The notes under the pieces are model-generated. The model was not told the DNA's origin, ran no database searches, and saw only the letters and a program-made list of their open reading frames with translations. A stretch of 57,773 nucleotides of DNA from JADJNW01 sp033761835 (lineage in GTDB: Bacteria > Bacteroidota > Bacteroidia > Chitinophagales > Saprospiraceae): NCBI GenBank assembly GCA_033761835.1, contig JANRME010000335.1:1-57773 (forward strand). The letters run 5' to 3'. The position numbers and the translations under genes are program-made. Of this stretch, positions 43,578-51,646 are shown one piece after another. Numbering within the stretch: position 1 is the first letter of the stretch; each line of letters starts with the position of its first letter.

Positions 43578-43771
43578 GGATACTTTTTTTGTAATATGTT
43601 CAGAGATTAAAATTTAATTTTGACATGGTAACAAACGGCTGGGTTGCTATACTTATTTTACGGCGAGCCAATTCCGATGTTATATTTTTGCAAAAATAAT
43701 ACTTCTGAGCGAATACATAGTAGCTTTTTAATAATTTGTTTCAAACCGATGTTATAAAAACTTGTTCAATA

Positions 43772-43804
43772 GGTGTGCAAAAAATATTGCACTGCTTATT
43801 TTTG
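43772..43804 (+). promoter_or_regulatory. Bacteroidota-type promoter of pdhB
   Basis: TTG (43772-43774) and TATTTTTG (43797-43804), spacing 22 bp, lie ~40 bp before the pdhB ATG. Confidence 0.55.
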
Positions 43805-43842
43805 TGCGTTTAATTCAAACTTGCAATCCGAAATAAAATAAA

Positions 43843-44829
43843 ATGGCGAGAAAATTAGCATTGCGCGATGCCTTACGCGAGGCGATGATCGAAGAAATGC
43901 GCCGGGACGAAACTGTTTTTCTCATGGGCGAAGAAGTAGCCGAATACGATGGGGCTTATAAGGTGAGTAAAGGTATGCTCGAAGAATTTGGCTCCAGGCG
44001 TGTAATCGACACACCGATTGCCGAACTTGGTTTTGCAGGCATTGGTGTGGGCGCTGCAATGAATGGCTTGCGCCCGATCGTGGAATTTATGACCTGGAAT
44101 TTTGCAATATTGGCATTCGACCAAATTGTAAACAACGCAGCCAAAACTTTGTCGCAATCAGCTGGCCAATTCAAATGCCCAATTGTGTTTCGCGGCCCAT
44201 CTGGCTCAGCGGGGCAATTGGCACAGCAACACTCTCAATCCTTTGAAAGTTGGATGGCCAATGTGCCGGGCTTGAAAGTAATTTCCTGTGTCGATCCTGC
44301 GGATGCCAAAGGTTTATTGAAATCTGCCATTCGTGACGATGATCCAATCTGCATGATGGAATCAGAGTTATTATATGGATTTGAAGATGAAGTACCCGAA
44401 GGGGAATACCTGGTGCCTATTGGGGTAGCAGCGATTCGTAAATATGGCTCGGATGTAACGCTGGTATCCTATAATAAAATGATGCATCCGACACTAAAAG
44501 CTGCGGAGGAATTGGCTAAGGAAGGCATCGATGCTGAAGTAATTGATTTGCGCACCATTCGTCCTTTGGATATTGGTACGATTGTAGAATCGGTAAAAAA
44601 GACCAATCGCCTGGTGGTGATTGATGAAAGCTGGCCTTTTGCAGGCATTTCTTCGGAAGTGGCTTACGAGGTACAAAAATATGCTTTCGACTACCTGGAT
44701 GCCCCCGTAACCCGTATCAATGTTGCTGACACATCTTTACCTTATGCGCCTACGCTGGTAGAAGAATATTTACCAAATCCTGAAAAAATTATCCGCGCTG
44801 TAAAAGAAGTGATGTACGTAACGCGTTAA
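43843..44829 (+). CDS. pdhB: Pyruvate dehydrogenase E1 component, beta subunit
   Basis: A 328-residue thiamine-diphosphate subunit. MARKLALRDALREAMIEEM and MGEEVAEYDGAYKVSKGM form the N-terminal block, with VIDTPIAELGFAGIGVGAAM, GLRPIVEFMTWNF and the E1-beta-type QHSQSFESWMANVPGLKV. The C-terminal transketolase domain includes VTLVSYNKM and DLRTIRPLDIGTIVESVKKT. It pairs with an alpha subunit encoded elsewhere. Its own promoter and a strong terminator (44856-44902) make it a single-gene transcript. Branched-chain 2-oxoacid E1 is the alternative but motifs fit pyruvate better. Confidence 0.93.
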   Translation: MARKLALRDALREAMIEEMRRDETVFLMGEEVAEYDGAYKVSKGMLEEFGSRRVIDTPIAELGFAGIGVGAAMNGLRPIVEFMTWNFAILAFDQIVNNAAKTLSQSAGQFKCPIVFRGPSGSAGQLAQQHSQSFESWMANVPGLKVISCVDPADAKGLLKSAIRDDDPICMMESELLYGFEDEVPEGEYLVPIGVAAIRKYGSDVTLVSYNKMMHPTLKAAEELAKEGIDAEVIDLRTIRPLDIGTIVESVKKTNRLVVIDESWPFAGISSEVAYEVQKYAFDYLDAPVTRINVADTSLPYAPTLVEEYLPNPEKIIRAVKEVMYVTR

Positions 44830-44855
44830 AGAAAAAGTTTTGTTATTAGCATAAA

Positions 44856-44902
44856 ACAAAAACAGCAGGCTCAAGATATTGAACTTGCTGTTTTGTTTTT
44901 TT
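44856..44902 (+). terminator. Intrinsic terminator of pdhB
   Basis: A long stem of about 18 bp with G-U pairs and a bulge (arms about 44856-44874 and 44879-44896, 4-nt loop) is followed by a run of seven Ts. It may also serve the convergent hemerythrin gene on the other strand. Confidence 0.8.
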
Positions 44903-44913
44903 GATATTTGTGA

Positions 44914-45615
44914 TTACACTGTATTTATTAAAATTGCTAGTTCTTTTTCGGATAATACTTCTTGTAGCATTCCTAAAACCGAAGCAAAAAAAGGCTCAGG
45001 AGCACCAGATTTAATGGCTTTTAGCAATGCAACCCGTGTACGGTGGTTATGGGCAGGAAACATGAAGCGCCACATAATTAATAACTCCTCCGGCTTATTT
45101 TTGCTGATAATTTCACGGCGCTGCGCCTGCAATTCTTCATTTGAAAAATATTCGTGCAATAGAGGTTCTATCTCTCGTTCTTCTTCGAGCATATGCGCCA
45201 AATGCAATCCGTGCAATTCGCTAAACCTTTGATAAAACTGCCTGCCAAGGTCGCTTACGTCTTGTCCTTCGCTTGCCAGGATAAAAATCACCTCCAATTG
45301 CTGCTCCAGCGCGTGTTGCAATTCCTCCAAATATTCGTGTTCATCGCGCTCATGGTCGGTTGCGCCAGGGGCGCGCTCGTCCAAGTATTTGAAAGTAATT
45401 TCATTCTCATGCTCGGCATGAAGCGCCAAAAATCGGAAGACTTGTTTACCAAGCTTATGCAATTTTGCAACCGAGGCGTAAGCGCAATAATCGGTTTGCC
45501 CCGCTAATAAAGACAATTGAGCAAGTGCATAGCGAATGCCTTTGTGTGGAATATCAAATACAGGGTTTTGATGAGCAACGATCGTGCCATTCATCGGGTG
45601 ATGCAATGTTTTCAT
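44914..45615 (-). CDS. Hemerythrin-domain protein
   Basis: A 233-residue protein with the helical bundle and His/Glu spacing of the hemerythrin-like superfamily: DIPHKGIRYALAQLS (His near 28), FLALHAEHENEITF (HxxHE, about 79-85), TDHERDEHEYLEELQ, HGLHLAHMLEEEREIEPLL (HxxxxxxEE, about 146-160). It would bind a non-haem diiron centre and could sense or store O2 or nitric oxide. No partner gene is adjacent. No membrane segment or signal peptide. Confidence 0.83.
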   Translation of the reverse strand: MKTLHHPMNGTIVAHQNPVFDIPHKGIRYALAQLSLLAGQTDYCAYASVAKLHKLGKQVFRFLALHAEHENEITFKYLDERAPGATDHERDEHEYLEELQHALEQQLEVIFILASEGQDVSDLGRQFYQRFSELHGLHLAHMLEEEREIEPLLHEYFSNEELQAQRREIISKNKPEELLIMWRFMFPAHNHRTRVALLKAIKSGAPEPFFASVLGMLQEVLSEKELAILINTV

Positions 45616-45721
45616 ATTAGTTTAAATGTTTTTTGTTTGTTAACAGTCGTAGGACAAAATTGAAGTAGCAAAGAGGATTTTAAAAAGATTTCCGATGAAA
45701 GCTGGGAGAAAATCGGCGGGA

Positions 45722-45762
45722 GGAAAAAGACGTCCGAAATTTTTAAAAACTTCGGGCGTCTT
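45722..45762 (-). terminator. Intrinsic terminator of ffh
   Basis: A stem of about 16 bp including G-U pairs (arms 45729-45744 and 45745-45760) lies 9 bp after the ffh stop. On the minus strand it is followed by TTTTTCC. Confidence 0.75.
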
Positions 45763-45768
45763 GAAGGT

Positions 45769-47124
45769 TTATCTCTTCCTTTTCAAGCCTCTGGGGGACA
45801 TACCTGGCGCGCCCATACTACCCATGCCGGGCATACTACTCATTTTATGCATCATTTTGCGCATCTGATCGAATTGCTTGATAAAGGCATTGATTTCGTT
45901 GATACTCTGGCCGCAGCCTTTGGCAATGCGGAGTTTGCGATTCATATTCAATATTTCCGGGTTTTCACGTTCTTGCGGCGTCATCGAAAAAATAATCGCT
46001 TCCACTTTATTAAAAGCACTATTGTCAATATCCACATCCTTGAGTGCTTTGCCCATGCCTGGAATCATACCCATCAAGCTTTTGATATCACCCATGCGGC
46101 GGATTTGAGAAATCTGCCCCAGGAAATCGTTGAAATCAAATTTATTTTTCTTAATTTTCTTTTCTAATCGCTTGACTTCTTCTTCATCAAATTGCTCTTG
46201 AGCGCGTTCTACAAAGGATACAATATCACCCATGCCAAGAATACGCTGCGCCATCCGGTCAGGATAGAATACATCGAGCGTATCCATTTTTTCGCCCGTA
46301 CTTACAAATTTGATAGGCTTACCGACTGTATATTTGATCGAAAGGGCCGCACCACCGCGCGTATCGCCGTCCAATTTGGTCAATACGACACCATCATAAT
46401 TGATCACATCGTTGAAGGCTTTAGCGGTATTCACTGCATCCTGACCCGTCATGGAGTCCACCACAAAGAGCGTTTCATTCGGTTGAATGGCCGCCCGAAT
46501 GCGCGAAATCTCATCCATCATCTGCTCGTCCACTGCAAGGCGACCGGCCGTATCCACAATCACCACATCAAAGCCATGCGTTTTGGCGTGTTGAATAGCA
46601 TTTTGAGCAATTTGAACCGGGTTTTTGTTTTCTGGTTCTTTGTAAATCGGAACACCAACTTGCCCGGCAAGCACCGTCAGCTGGTCAATCGCAGCAGGGC
46701 GATACACATCACAAGCGACGAGCAATGCCGTCTTTTGACGTTTATTTTTTAAATGATATGCCAGTTTTCCACTGAAAGTCGTTTTACCCGAACCTTGTAA
46801 ACCCGCAATCAGCACAACCGATGGCTTCGTTTTGGCAAGGTTAATTCCTTCGGACTGCCCTCCCATCAGCTCCACCAACTCGTCCATGACGATTTTCACC
46901 ATCAACTCGCCTGGTCTTACTGCTTTGAGGACGTTTTCGGTGCCAAGCGCCTTATCCTTGACTTTATCGGTGAATTCTTTCGCAATTTTATAATTTACAT
47001 CGGCATCTACTAATGCGCGGCGGATTTCCTTGATGGATTCGGCAATATTCAGTTCGGTCAGGCGATTGTTACCTGTTATTACCTTGAAAGCGCCTTCTAA
47101 TCGGGTACTTAGACTATCAAACAT
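45769..47124 (-). CDS. ffh: Signal recognition particle protein Ffh
   Basis: A 451-residue GTPase that with SRP RNA targets nascent membrane proteins. N domain about 1-90, G domain with P-loop GLQGSGKTT (about 108-116), VDTAGRL and TKLDGDTRGG, M domain Met-rich from about 330 (MPGMGKALKDV, MRKMMHKMSSMPGMG). The start at 47124 (MFDSLSTRLEGAFK) is the standard N-terminus; the frame runs upstream to 47178, through the repeat array. SRP RNA was not seen. Ends in a basic tail GLKRKR. Confidence 0.96.
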   Translation of the reverse strand: MFDSLSTRLEGAFKVITGNNRLTELNIAESIKEIRRALVDADVNYKIAKEFTDKVKDKALGTENVLKAVRPGELMVKIVMDELVELMGGQSEGINLAKTKPSVVLIAGLQGSGKTTFSGKLAYHLKNKRQKTALLVACDVYRPAAIDQLTVLAGQVGVPIYKEPENKNPVQIAQNAIQHAKTHGFDVVIVDTAGRLAVDEQMMDEISRIRAAIQPNETLFVVDSMTGQDAVNTAKAFNDVINYDGVVLTKLDGDTRGGAALSIKYTVGKPIKFVSTGEKMDTLDVFYPDRMAQRILGMGDIVSFVERAQEQFDEEEVKRLEKKIKKNKFDFNDFLGQISQIRRMGDIKSLMGMIPGMGKALKDVDIDNSAFNKVEAIIFSMTPQERENPEILNMNRKLRIAKGCGQSINEINAFIKQFDQMRKMMHKMSSMPGMGSMGAPGMSPRGLKRKR

Positions 47125-47136
47125 TTTAATATAAAG

Positions 47137-47211
47137 TTTTGAGTTGAGGAGTTGAGAGGGTTTAGAAAGTTGAGCCAAACTAAACCTTCTAAACTCCTCA
47201 ACCTCCTAAAC
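47137..47211 (-). repeat. Inverted, ~8-bp-periodic array upstream of ffh
   Basis: Left part (47137-47175) holds units such as GAGTTGAG and GGTTTAGA. Right part (47180-47211) holds complementary-flavoured TTCTAAAC and CTCCTAAAC. The arms pair imperfectly and begin ~13 bp upstream of the ffh ATG, so they form its mRNA leader. Confidence 0.65.
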
Positions 47212-47325
47212 TATTAAAAATGACCACAAATATATGCAATTCTCTATTCATCAAATCCAAACAATACAGAAACTCGATTTTGTTCGAATCAAGATTTAAC
47301 AAAACGTTAAAATATTTCCGATAAA

Positions 47326-47359
47326 TTGATATAATTTCTTACATGAATACTTATATTTG
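47326..47359 (+). promoter_or_regulatory. Bacteroidota-type promoter of the ompA-like gene
   Basis: TTG (47326-47328) and TATATTTG (47352-47359), spacing 23 bp. Transcription would start near 47366, giving a ~140-nt leader that contains a possible hairpin (GTGTA near 47397 with TACAC near 47416). Confidence 0.55.
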
Positions 47360-47507
47360 AAGCACTTACACACAACTATCGCTTCCCTTTCCTAAGTGTA
47401 TATCCAATGGGAATGTACACGCTGACCCGAGCAATGAAGCAATCCGAACCAGAGGCATGATTGTCAGTCACTTATCGTAATATTCTAACTGCAAATATAA
47501 AATCATT

Positions 47508-48350
47508 ATGACCGCAACTTTCAAAACGATTATCATGCTTGCGCTCTGGCTGCTGTACACCTTCTTAATGTGGCGTGGCTGCTCCGAAGAGCTTTGTACG
47601 GGCTGCGAAGGCGAGCTTGTCACCGATGTGCCTCCAACGGATTCGGGCGCGGTGACTACCCAGCGCTATCCGATTGATTTCAAGTGGTCGGACGCGACTG
47701 CCTTTACCAACGATGGCTTTGATGAACTCAAAGAATCCATTCTAGCCAAAGGCGCTGAAAACGGTATTTTACAAATCACCGGCTTGTACTTTGAAGAAGA
47801 GCCTAAACCGCAAGGTTATGAAAATATGGGCTTTGCACGTGCCGATAAGGTGAAGGCCCTCTTTGCCGGAAGTGTGCCGGATGATCGTATTCGCTTGCGA
47901 GCTCGCGTGATTGACGAACGCGAAGGCGTGCGAATGGGCTACTTTGAAGCCGTTGAATTTGAATGGATTACACCTGAAGAAACGACTTCTCGAACAGTAG
48001 AAGAAATCGCTGATCGTACAATTATTCGCTTCCCATTTGGATCTGTAGAAAAAGAATACGACCCAACAGTAGATGAGTATTTGGATAAATTGGCTATCCG
48101 TGTTAAAGACACAGGAGAAAGAATTACCTTGACTGGTCATACCGACAATGTGGGCGAAGATGCTGCCAATATTGAATTGGGCCGCCGCCGTGCCAATGCT
48201 ATCCGGGATTTCTTGGTGAGAAAAGGTGTAAAAGCTGACCAAATTACGGTGGATTCTAAAGGCGAGAGCCAACCAACGGATTCCAATACTACAAAGGAAG
48301 GTCAACATAATAACCGTCGGGTAGAAGTGCGCCTGATTAAACAGCAATAA
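47508..48350 (+). CDS. OmpA-family peptidoglycan-binding protein
   Basis: A 280-residue envelope protein. A hydrophobic segment (about 7-23, TIIMLALWLLYTFLMWRGC) anchors it in the inner membrane or is a non-standard lipoprotein signal (the position before Cys is Gly but an Arg precedes it). Cysteines cluster at 24-33. The C-terminal OmpA domain (about 170-280) shows TIIRFPFGS, LTGHTDNVGEDAANIELGRRRA and ANAIRDFLVRKGV. A middle region (about 57-150) may be a degenerate second OmpA domain (ILQITGLYF, AKGAENG, RADKVKALF). It lies 29 bp upstream of the HhH membrane protein, so probably in one transcript. Confidence 0.85.
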   Translation: MTATFKTIIMLALWLLYTFLMWRGCSEELCTGCEGELVTDVPPTDSGAVTTQRYPIDFKWSDATAFTNDGFDELKESILAKGAENGILQITGLYFEEEPKPQGYENMGFARADKVKALFAGSVPDDRIRLRARVIDEREGVRMGYFEAVEFEWITPEETTSRTVEEIADRTIIRFPFGSVEKEYDPTVDEYLDKLAIRVKDTGERITLTGHTDNVGEDAANIELGRRRANAIRDFLVRKGVKADQITVDSKGESQPTDSNTTKEGQHNNRRVEVRLIKQQ

Positions 48351-48379
48351 TAATTTTCAAAACAAAAAACGACTAAATC

Positions 48380-49324
48380 ATGTATAGCAAAATCTTAATA
48401 CTTCACATCATACCCTTGGCTGACTGCTGGTGGATTTGGCTTTTGGCTTCGCTGGGTTCATTTTTATTGGGTTTACTATTGGGCTGGTGGCTTTGGTACA
48501 AGTACAAGCGCCGCGTAGATGAGGTGGAAGCTGAAATGAAAGGCTTGCGCACGCAGTTGATTGATTGGGAAGAGAAAAATAAAGAATTGGAATATCAACT
48601 CGAAGAATTGCGCAAAGCGGATGCGACTTTGAAGACCAAGCTACAGATATGTGAAGCGGATAAGTCCATTTTACAAAGTAAATTAGATGCCGCAGGTATT
48701 GCGCTTAGTGCTACACCCGGAGAGGGTTATGGCGCTATTTTCAAGTCAGATAATCTTCAAATCATAGAAGGTATTGGCGCTAAAATCGAACAAGTACTGA
48801 AACAAGCAGGAATTGGAACTTGGGCGCAACTCGCAGCTACAAAAGCTGATGATTTGACGCGCATTTTAGAAAATGCTGGCCCAAGCTACCGTGTACACGA
48901 TCCAAGCACTTGGCCGCAACAAGCCAAACTCGCCAACGAAGGCAAGTGGGAAGAATTGGTAAGATTTCAGAAGTCTCTGGGGGCTGGAATGATTGTTGGC
49001 GATGGCGATACACCTTCCAAAGCAGAGAAAATGGCCATGAAAGTGCTCGGTTTCTCGAATAATCCAGAGGATTTGAAAGTGATCGAGGGGATTGGCCCGA
49101 AAATTGAGCAATTGTTGAAGGACGCGGGTATTATGAACTGGACAGACCTTTCCATGACTTCTATACAACGCTTGCGCGAAATCCTTGACGCTGGTGGCGA
49201 AAGCTTCCGAATTGCAAATCCAGGTACTTGGCCGAAGCAAGCCGAATTGGCGGCAGCTGCCAAATGGGGCGAACTCAGCGCTTACCAGGAATTCTTAGAT
49301 GGCGGCGTTGATCCAAATGCCTAA
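48380..49324 (+). CDS. Membrane-anchored coiled-coil protein with two HhH repeats
   Basis: A 314-residue protein. One membrane helix (about 17-40) is followed by YKYKRR, which by the positive-inside rule puts the rest in the cytoplasm. Then comes a coiled coil (about 44-108) and two similar helix-hairpin-helix modules (about 125-200 and 231-308), each with IEGIGxKIEQxLKxAG, a TW and a closing P-x-T-W-P-x-Q-A block. HhH modules bind nucleic acids in other proteins; similar ones occur appended to ribosomal protein L21 in Bacteroidota, as I recall. It is paired with the OmpA-like gene, and a terminator follows at 49403. Confidence 0.82.
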   Translation: MYSKILILHIIPLADCWWIWLLASLGSFLLGLLLGWWLWYKYKRRVDEVEAEMKGLRTQLIDWEEKNKELEYQLEELRKADATLKTKLQICEADKSILQSKLDAAGIALSATPGEGYGAIFKSDNLQIIEGIGAKIEQVLKQAGIGTWAQLAATKADDLTRILENAGPSYRVHDPSTWPQQAKLANEGKWEELVRFQKSLGAGMIVGDGDTPSKAEKMAMKVLGFSNNPEDLKVIEGIGPKIEQLLKDAGIMNWTDLSMTSIQRLREILDAGGESFRIANPGTWPKQAELAAAAKWGELSAYQEFLDGGVDPNA

Positions 49325-49372
49325 TTAAAATGGAATATTAGAATATTGGAATGATGGAATAATTATCTGAAT
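49325..49372 (+). repeat. Period-8 stretch after the HhH gene
   Basis: From about 49330 four near-identical 8-bp units (ATGGAATA, TTAGAATA, then two similar) form an imperfect tandem array. No clear opposing arm is seen, and it does not abut a start codon, unlike most of the others. Confidence 0.5.
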
Positions 49373-49402
49373 CCCTTCCGATTTTCTATAAAACTTTCAT
49401 AA

Positions 49403-49439
49403 ATTCCTGTCGTTGCTTTCAGCGGCAGGAATTTTTTTT
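49403..49439 (+). terminator. Intrinsic terminator after the OmpA/HhH pair
   Basis: A 13-bp stem with G-U pairs (arms 49403-49415 and 49420-49432, 4-nt loop) is followed by seven or more Ts. Confidence 0.85.
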
Positions 49440-49485
49440 GATATTGCCATACGATTTGATGAATTTCATTCAAACACGCCATTAT

Positions 49486-50259
49486 ATGAAAAAGCTATTT
49501 ACCCTTATCCTGCTGTTATTCTTTACTTTTATCACCGTCATTGCGCAACAAAAAGAAGCGAATCCGGCGGCGCAAGGCTTTAATGCTAATGCCTCTGACG
49601 CCAAAGCCATTCAAATAGCCGATGAAGTAATGCAAGCGATGGGCGGCCGCCAAAATTGGGACGATACGCATTATATAGTTTGGAATTTTTTTGGACGGCG
49701 AAAACTTATTTGGGATAAATATACTGGCGATGTGCGCATTGAAAGCGGCAAAGACATTTATCTTGTCAATATTAATAATAACAGCGGTCAGATAAAAATG
49801 GGAGAAGAGATATTAACGAACCCCGATTCGATTAAAAAATACGTAGAACGGGGCGTTGGTACTTGGATCAATGATAGCTATTGGTTGTTGATGCCTTTTA
49901 AACTCAAAGATTCCGGTGTGACTTTGAAATACCTCGGCGAACAAACCCCTCCTGAAGGGAAACCTGCTGATGTACTGCAAATGACTTTTGAAAACGTAGG
50001 CAGAACCCCCGATAACAAATACAGGGTATATGTGGATAAAGAATCACGATTGGTAAGCCATTGGGAATACTTCCAAAAGTACACCGACGAAAAGCCCAGC
50101 ATTTCCAGCCCTTGGACCAATTACCAACAATACGGCAAAATCATACTCTCCAGTGACCGAGGCCCTAATCGTCAGTTGAGCCAAATAGCTGTTTATTCGG
50201 AGATTCCAAAAAGCGTATTTACTTCTTTTGAAGCGGTTGATTATAGTCGGTTTAAGTGA
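49486..50259 (+). CDS. Exported LolA-like protein of unknown function
   Basis: A 257-residue exported protein. The start at 49486 gives a signal peptide (MKKLFTLILLLFFTFITVIAQ); the frame extends to 49438 but that segment overlaps the terminator. The mature part starts with ADEVMQAMGGRQNWDDT, followed by repeated beta strands such as YIVWNFFGRRKLIWDKYTG, VTLKYLGEQTPPEGKPADVLQ and YRVYVDKESRLVSHWEYF. These look like the LolA/LolB-type convex barrel of lipoprotein-handling or uncharacterised periplasmic proteins. No enzyme motif is visible. Confidence 0.75.
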   Translation: MKKLFTLILLLFFTFITVIAQQKEANPAAQGFNANASDAKAIQIADEVMQAMGGRQNWDDTHYIVWNFFGRRKLIWDKYTGDVRIESGKDIYLVNINNNSGQIKMGEEILTNPDSIKKYVERGVGTWINDSYWLLMPFKLKDSGVTLKYLGEQTPPEGKPADVLQMTFENVGRTPDNKYRVYVDKESRLVSHWEYFQKYTDEKPSISSPWTNYQQYGKIILSSDRGPNRQLSQIAVYSEIPKSVFTSFEAVDYSRFK

Positions 50260-50290
50260 TGAGCGCCTGAAATAGGTTTCGCCAGATAAC

Positions 50291-51178
50291 TTATTGGGAA
50301 AAATTGGTAAGGCTTCCTATTCTTTCCAAAACGTTTTCAATCAAACTTTCTACTTCCTTATCAGGATTAAGACTGAATTGCCCCAGCAAACGGTTTGCTA
50401 AAATAACATTGCAAGAAACCGCCCTATGCCCCAATACTTTTGCAAGCCCATAAAGCCCTGAAGTTTCCATTTCAAAATTAGTAATTTGCCAATTTTTATA
50501 TTGAAAGTTACTTAAATGAGTCAATGTTTCCGAAGTAAGTTTGGTATTAGCGCGTAGCTCGCGCCCTTGTGGTGCATAAAATCCTGGCGCAGTAAGGGTA
50601 ATACCTTGCAGATCAAGCGTCATCTTGTTAAGTAATTCTACATTTGCTGCAAAAGAATAGGGTTGGATAGGTAGCGGATTTTTCAGAAATGCAGCAAAGT
50701 CTTGGATCAGTTTGGCTTCATCCGAAGTGTTTTGATATTCATAAAAATGCATCAAATTGTCCAATCCCAGCCCAAAGGCGGAAGTAATAAAACTCCCTAC
50801 CGGCGCTTCCCGCCACACGGCACCTGAAGTACCTACGCGAATGATATTTAAAATGCTATGATTTGAATGCGGAATCCTGGTTTTTAAATCAATATTTACT
50901 AATGCGTCCAGTTCATTTAGCACAATATCCATATTATCCGTACCGATGCCGGTAGAAAGAACGCTCAAACGAGTGTTGCCAAGCCAACCAGTATGTGTTA
51001 CAAATTCCCGATGATTGACTTGATATTCTATTTTATCAAAATACTTGGAAATACGCGCCACTCGTGCAGGATCGCCCACCGTAAGTATAATGTCAGCTAT
51101 TTGTTCAGGAAAAAGACAAAGATGATAAATAGTGCCGTCAGCGTTTAAAACTAATTCAGAATCAGGAATTTGCCTCAT
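50291..51178 (-). CDS. Nucleoside phosphorylase (uridine/purine type)
   Basis: A 295-residue phosphorylase of the PNP_UDP_1 family. LTVGDPARVARISKYFD (phosphate loop), VLSTGIGTDNMDIVLNELDAL, ILNIIRVGTSGAVW (base site) and TNFEMETSGLYGLAKVLGH (EMET ribose site, about 238-245) are all visible. It cleaves nucleosides with phosphate for salvage. The substrate (uridine or a purine) cannot be settled by eye. Divergent from the arsC-like gene across 78 bp. Confidence 0.88.
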   Translation of the reverse strand: MRQIPDSELVLNADGTIYHLCLFPEQIADIILTVGDPARVARISKYFDKIEYQVNHREFVTHTGWLGNTRLSVLSTGIGTDNMDIVLNELDALVNIDLKTRIPHSNHSILNIIRVGTSGAVWREAPVGSFITSAFGLGLDNLMHFYEYQNTSDEAKLIQDFAAFLKNPLPIQPYSFAANVELLNKMTLDLQGITLTAPGFYAPQGRELRANTKLTSETLTHLSNFQYKNWQITNFEMETSGLYGLAKVLGHRAVSCNVILANRLLGQFSLNPDKEVESLIENVLERIGSLTNFSQ

Positions 51179-51256
51179 AGCTCGAATTTGACTTTAGCGT
51201 GAATATTTCTCTCAAAATAAAGGCTTATCTTTACACCTGCAAAATTATCATTTAAA

Positions 51257-51610
51257 ATGAAAAAGATTTATTACCTCTCTACTTGTGATACGTGTAAGCG
51301 GATTATAGGAGAATTGAATAATGGAAAAGGCTTTGAATTACAAGATATTAAGACGGATAAAATTACACCGGAGCAAATTGATTGGTTAAAAGAAAAAGCA
51401 GGCTCTTATGAGGCCTTATTTAGTCGGGTAGCCCTGAAATACCGCAGCATGGGATTGCATCAAAAACAACTAAATGAAATGGATTACCGAAATTTAATTT
51501 TGGAAGAATATACTTTTTTGAAACGACCGGTGATTATAATGGATGACGCTATTTTTATCGGGAATGCTAAGAAAACAGTGGAGGCAGCGAAGGCGAAACT
51601 AAAGACGTAG
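51257..51610 (+). CDS. ArsC/Spx-family thioredoxin-fold protein
   Basis: A 117-residue ArsC-family protein. The N-terminus shows the CxxC-type STCDTCKRIIGEL (Cys10, Cys13), then FELQDIKTDKITPEQIDWLKEKAG and the family's FLKRPVIIMDDAIFIGN. It has the single-domain size of YffB/ArsC/Spx proteins. It may reduce arsenate with a thiol donor or act in redox control. A period-8 stretch lies just after its stop and before hemF. Confidence 0.82.
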   Translation: MKKIYYLSTCDTCKRIIGELNNGKGFELQDIKTDKITPEQIDWLKEKAGSYEALFSRVALKYRSMGLHQKQLNEMDYRNLILEEYTFLKRPVIIMDDAIFIGNAKKTVEAAKAKLKT

Positions 51611-51640
51611 AGAACAAGGGACTAGGGACTTTAGAAAAAA
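51611..51640 (+). repeat. Short 7-bp tandem (AGGGACT) before hemF
   Basis: Two copies of AGGGACT at 51617-51630 plus a flanking TTAGAAA. The array lies between the arsC-like stop and the hemF ATG and belongs to the same start-abutting class, with period 7 rather than 8. Confidence 0.45.
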
Positions 51641-51646
51641 AGATTT

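Noticed and set aside
47125..47178. Longer Ffh start
   Set aside because: The added residues are encoded by the period-8 repeat array; MFDSLSTRL is the conserved N-terminus.
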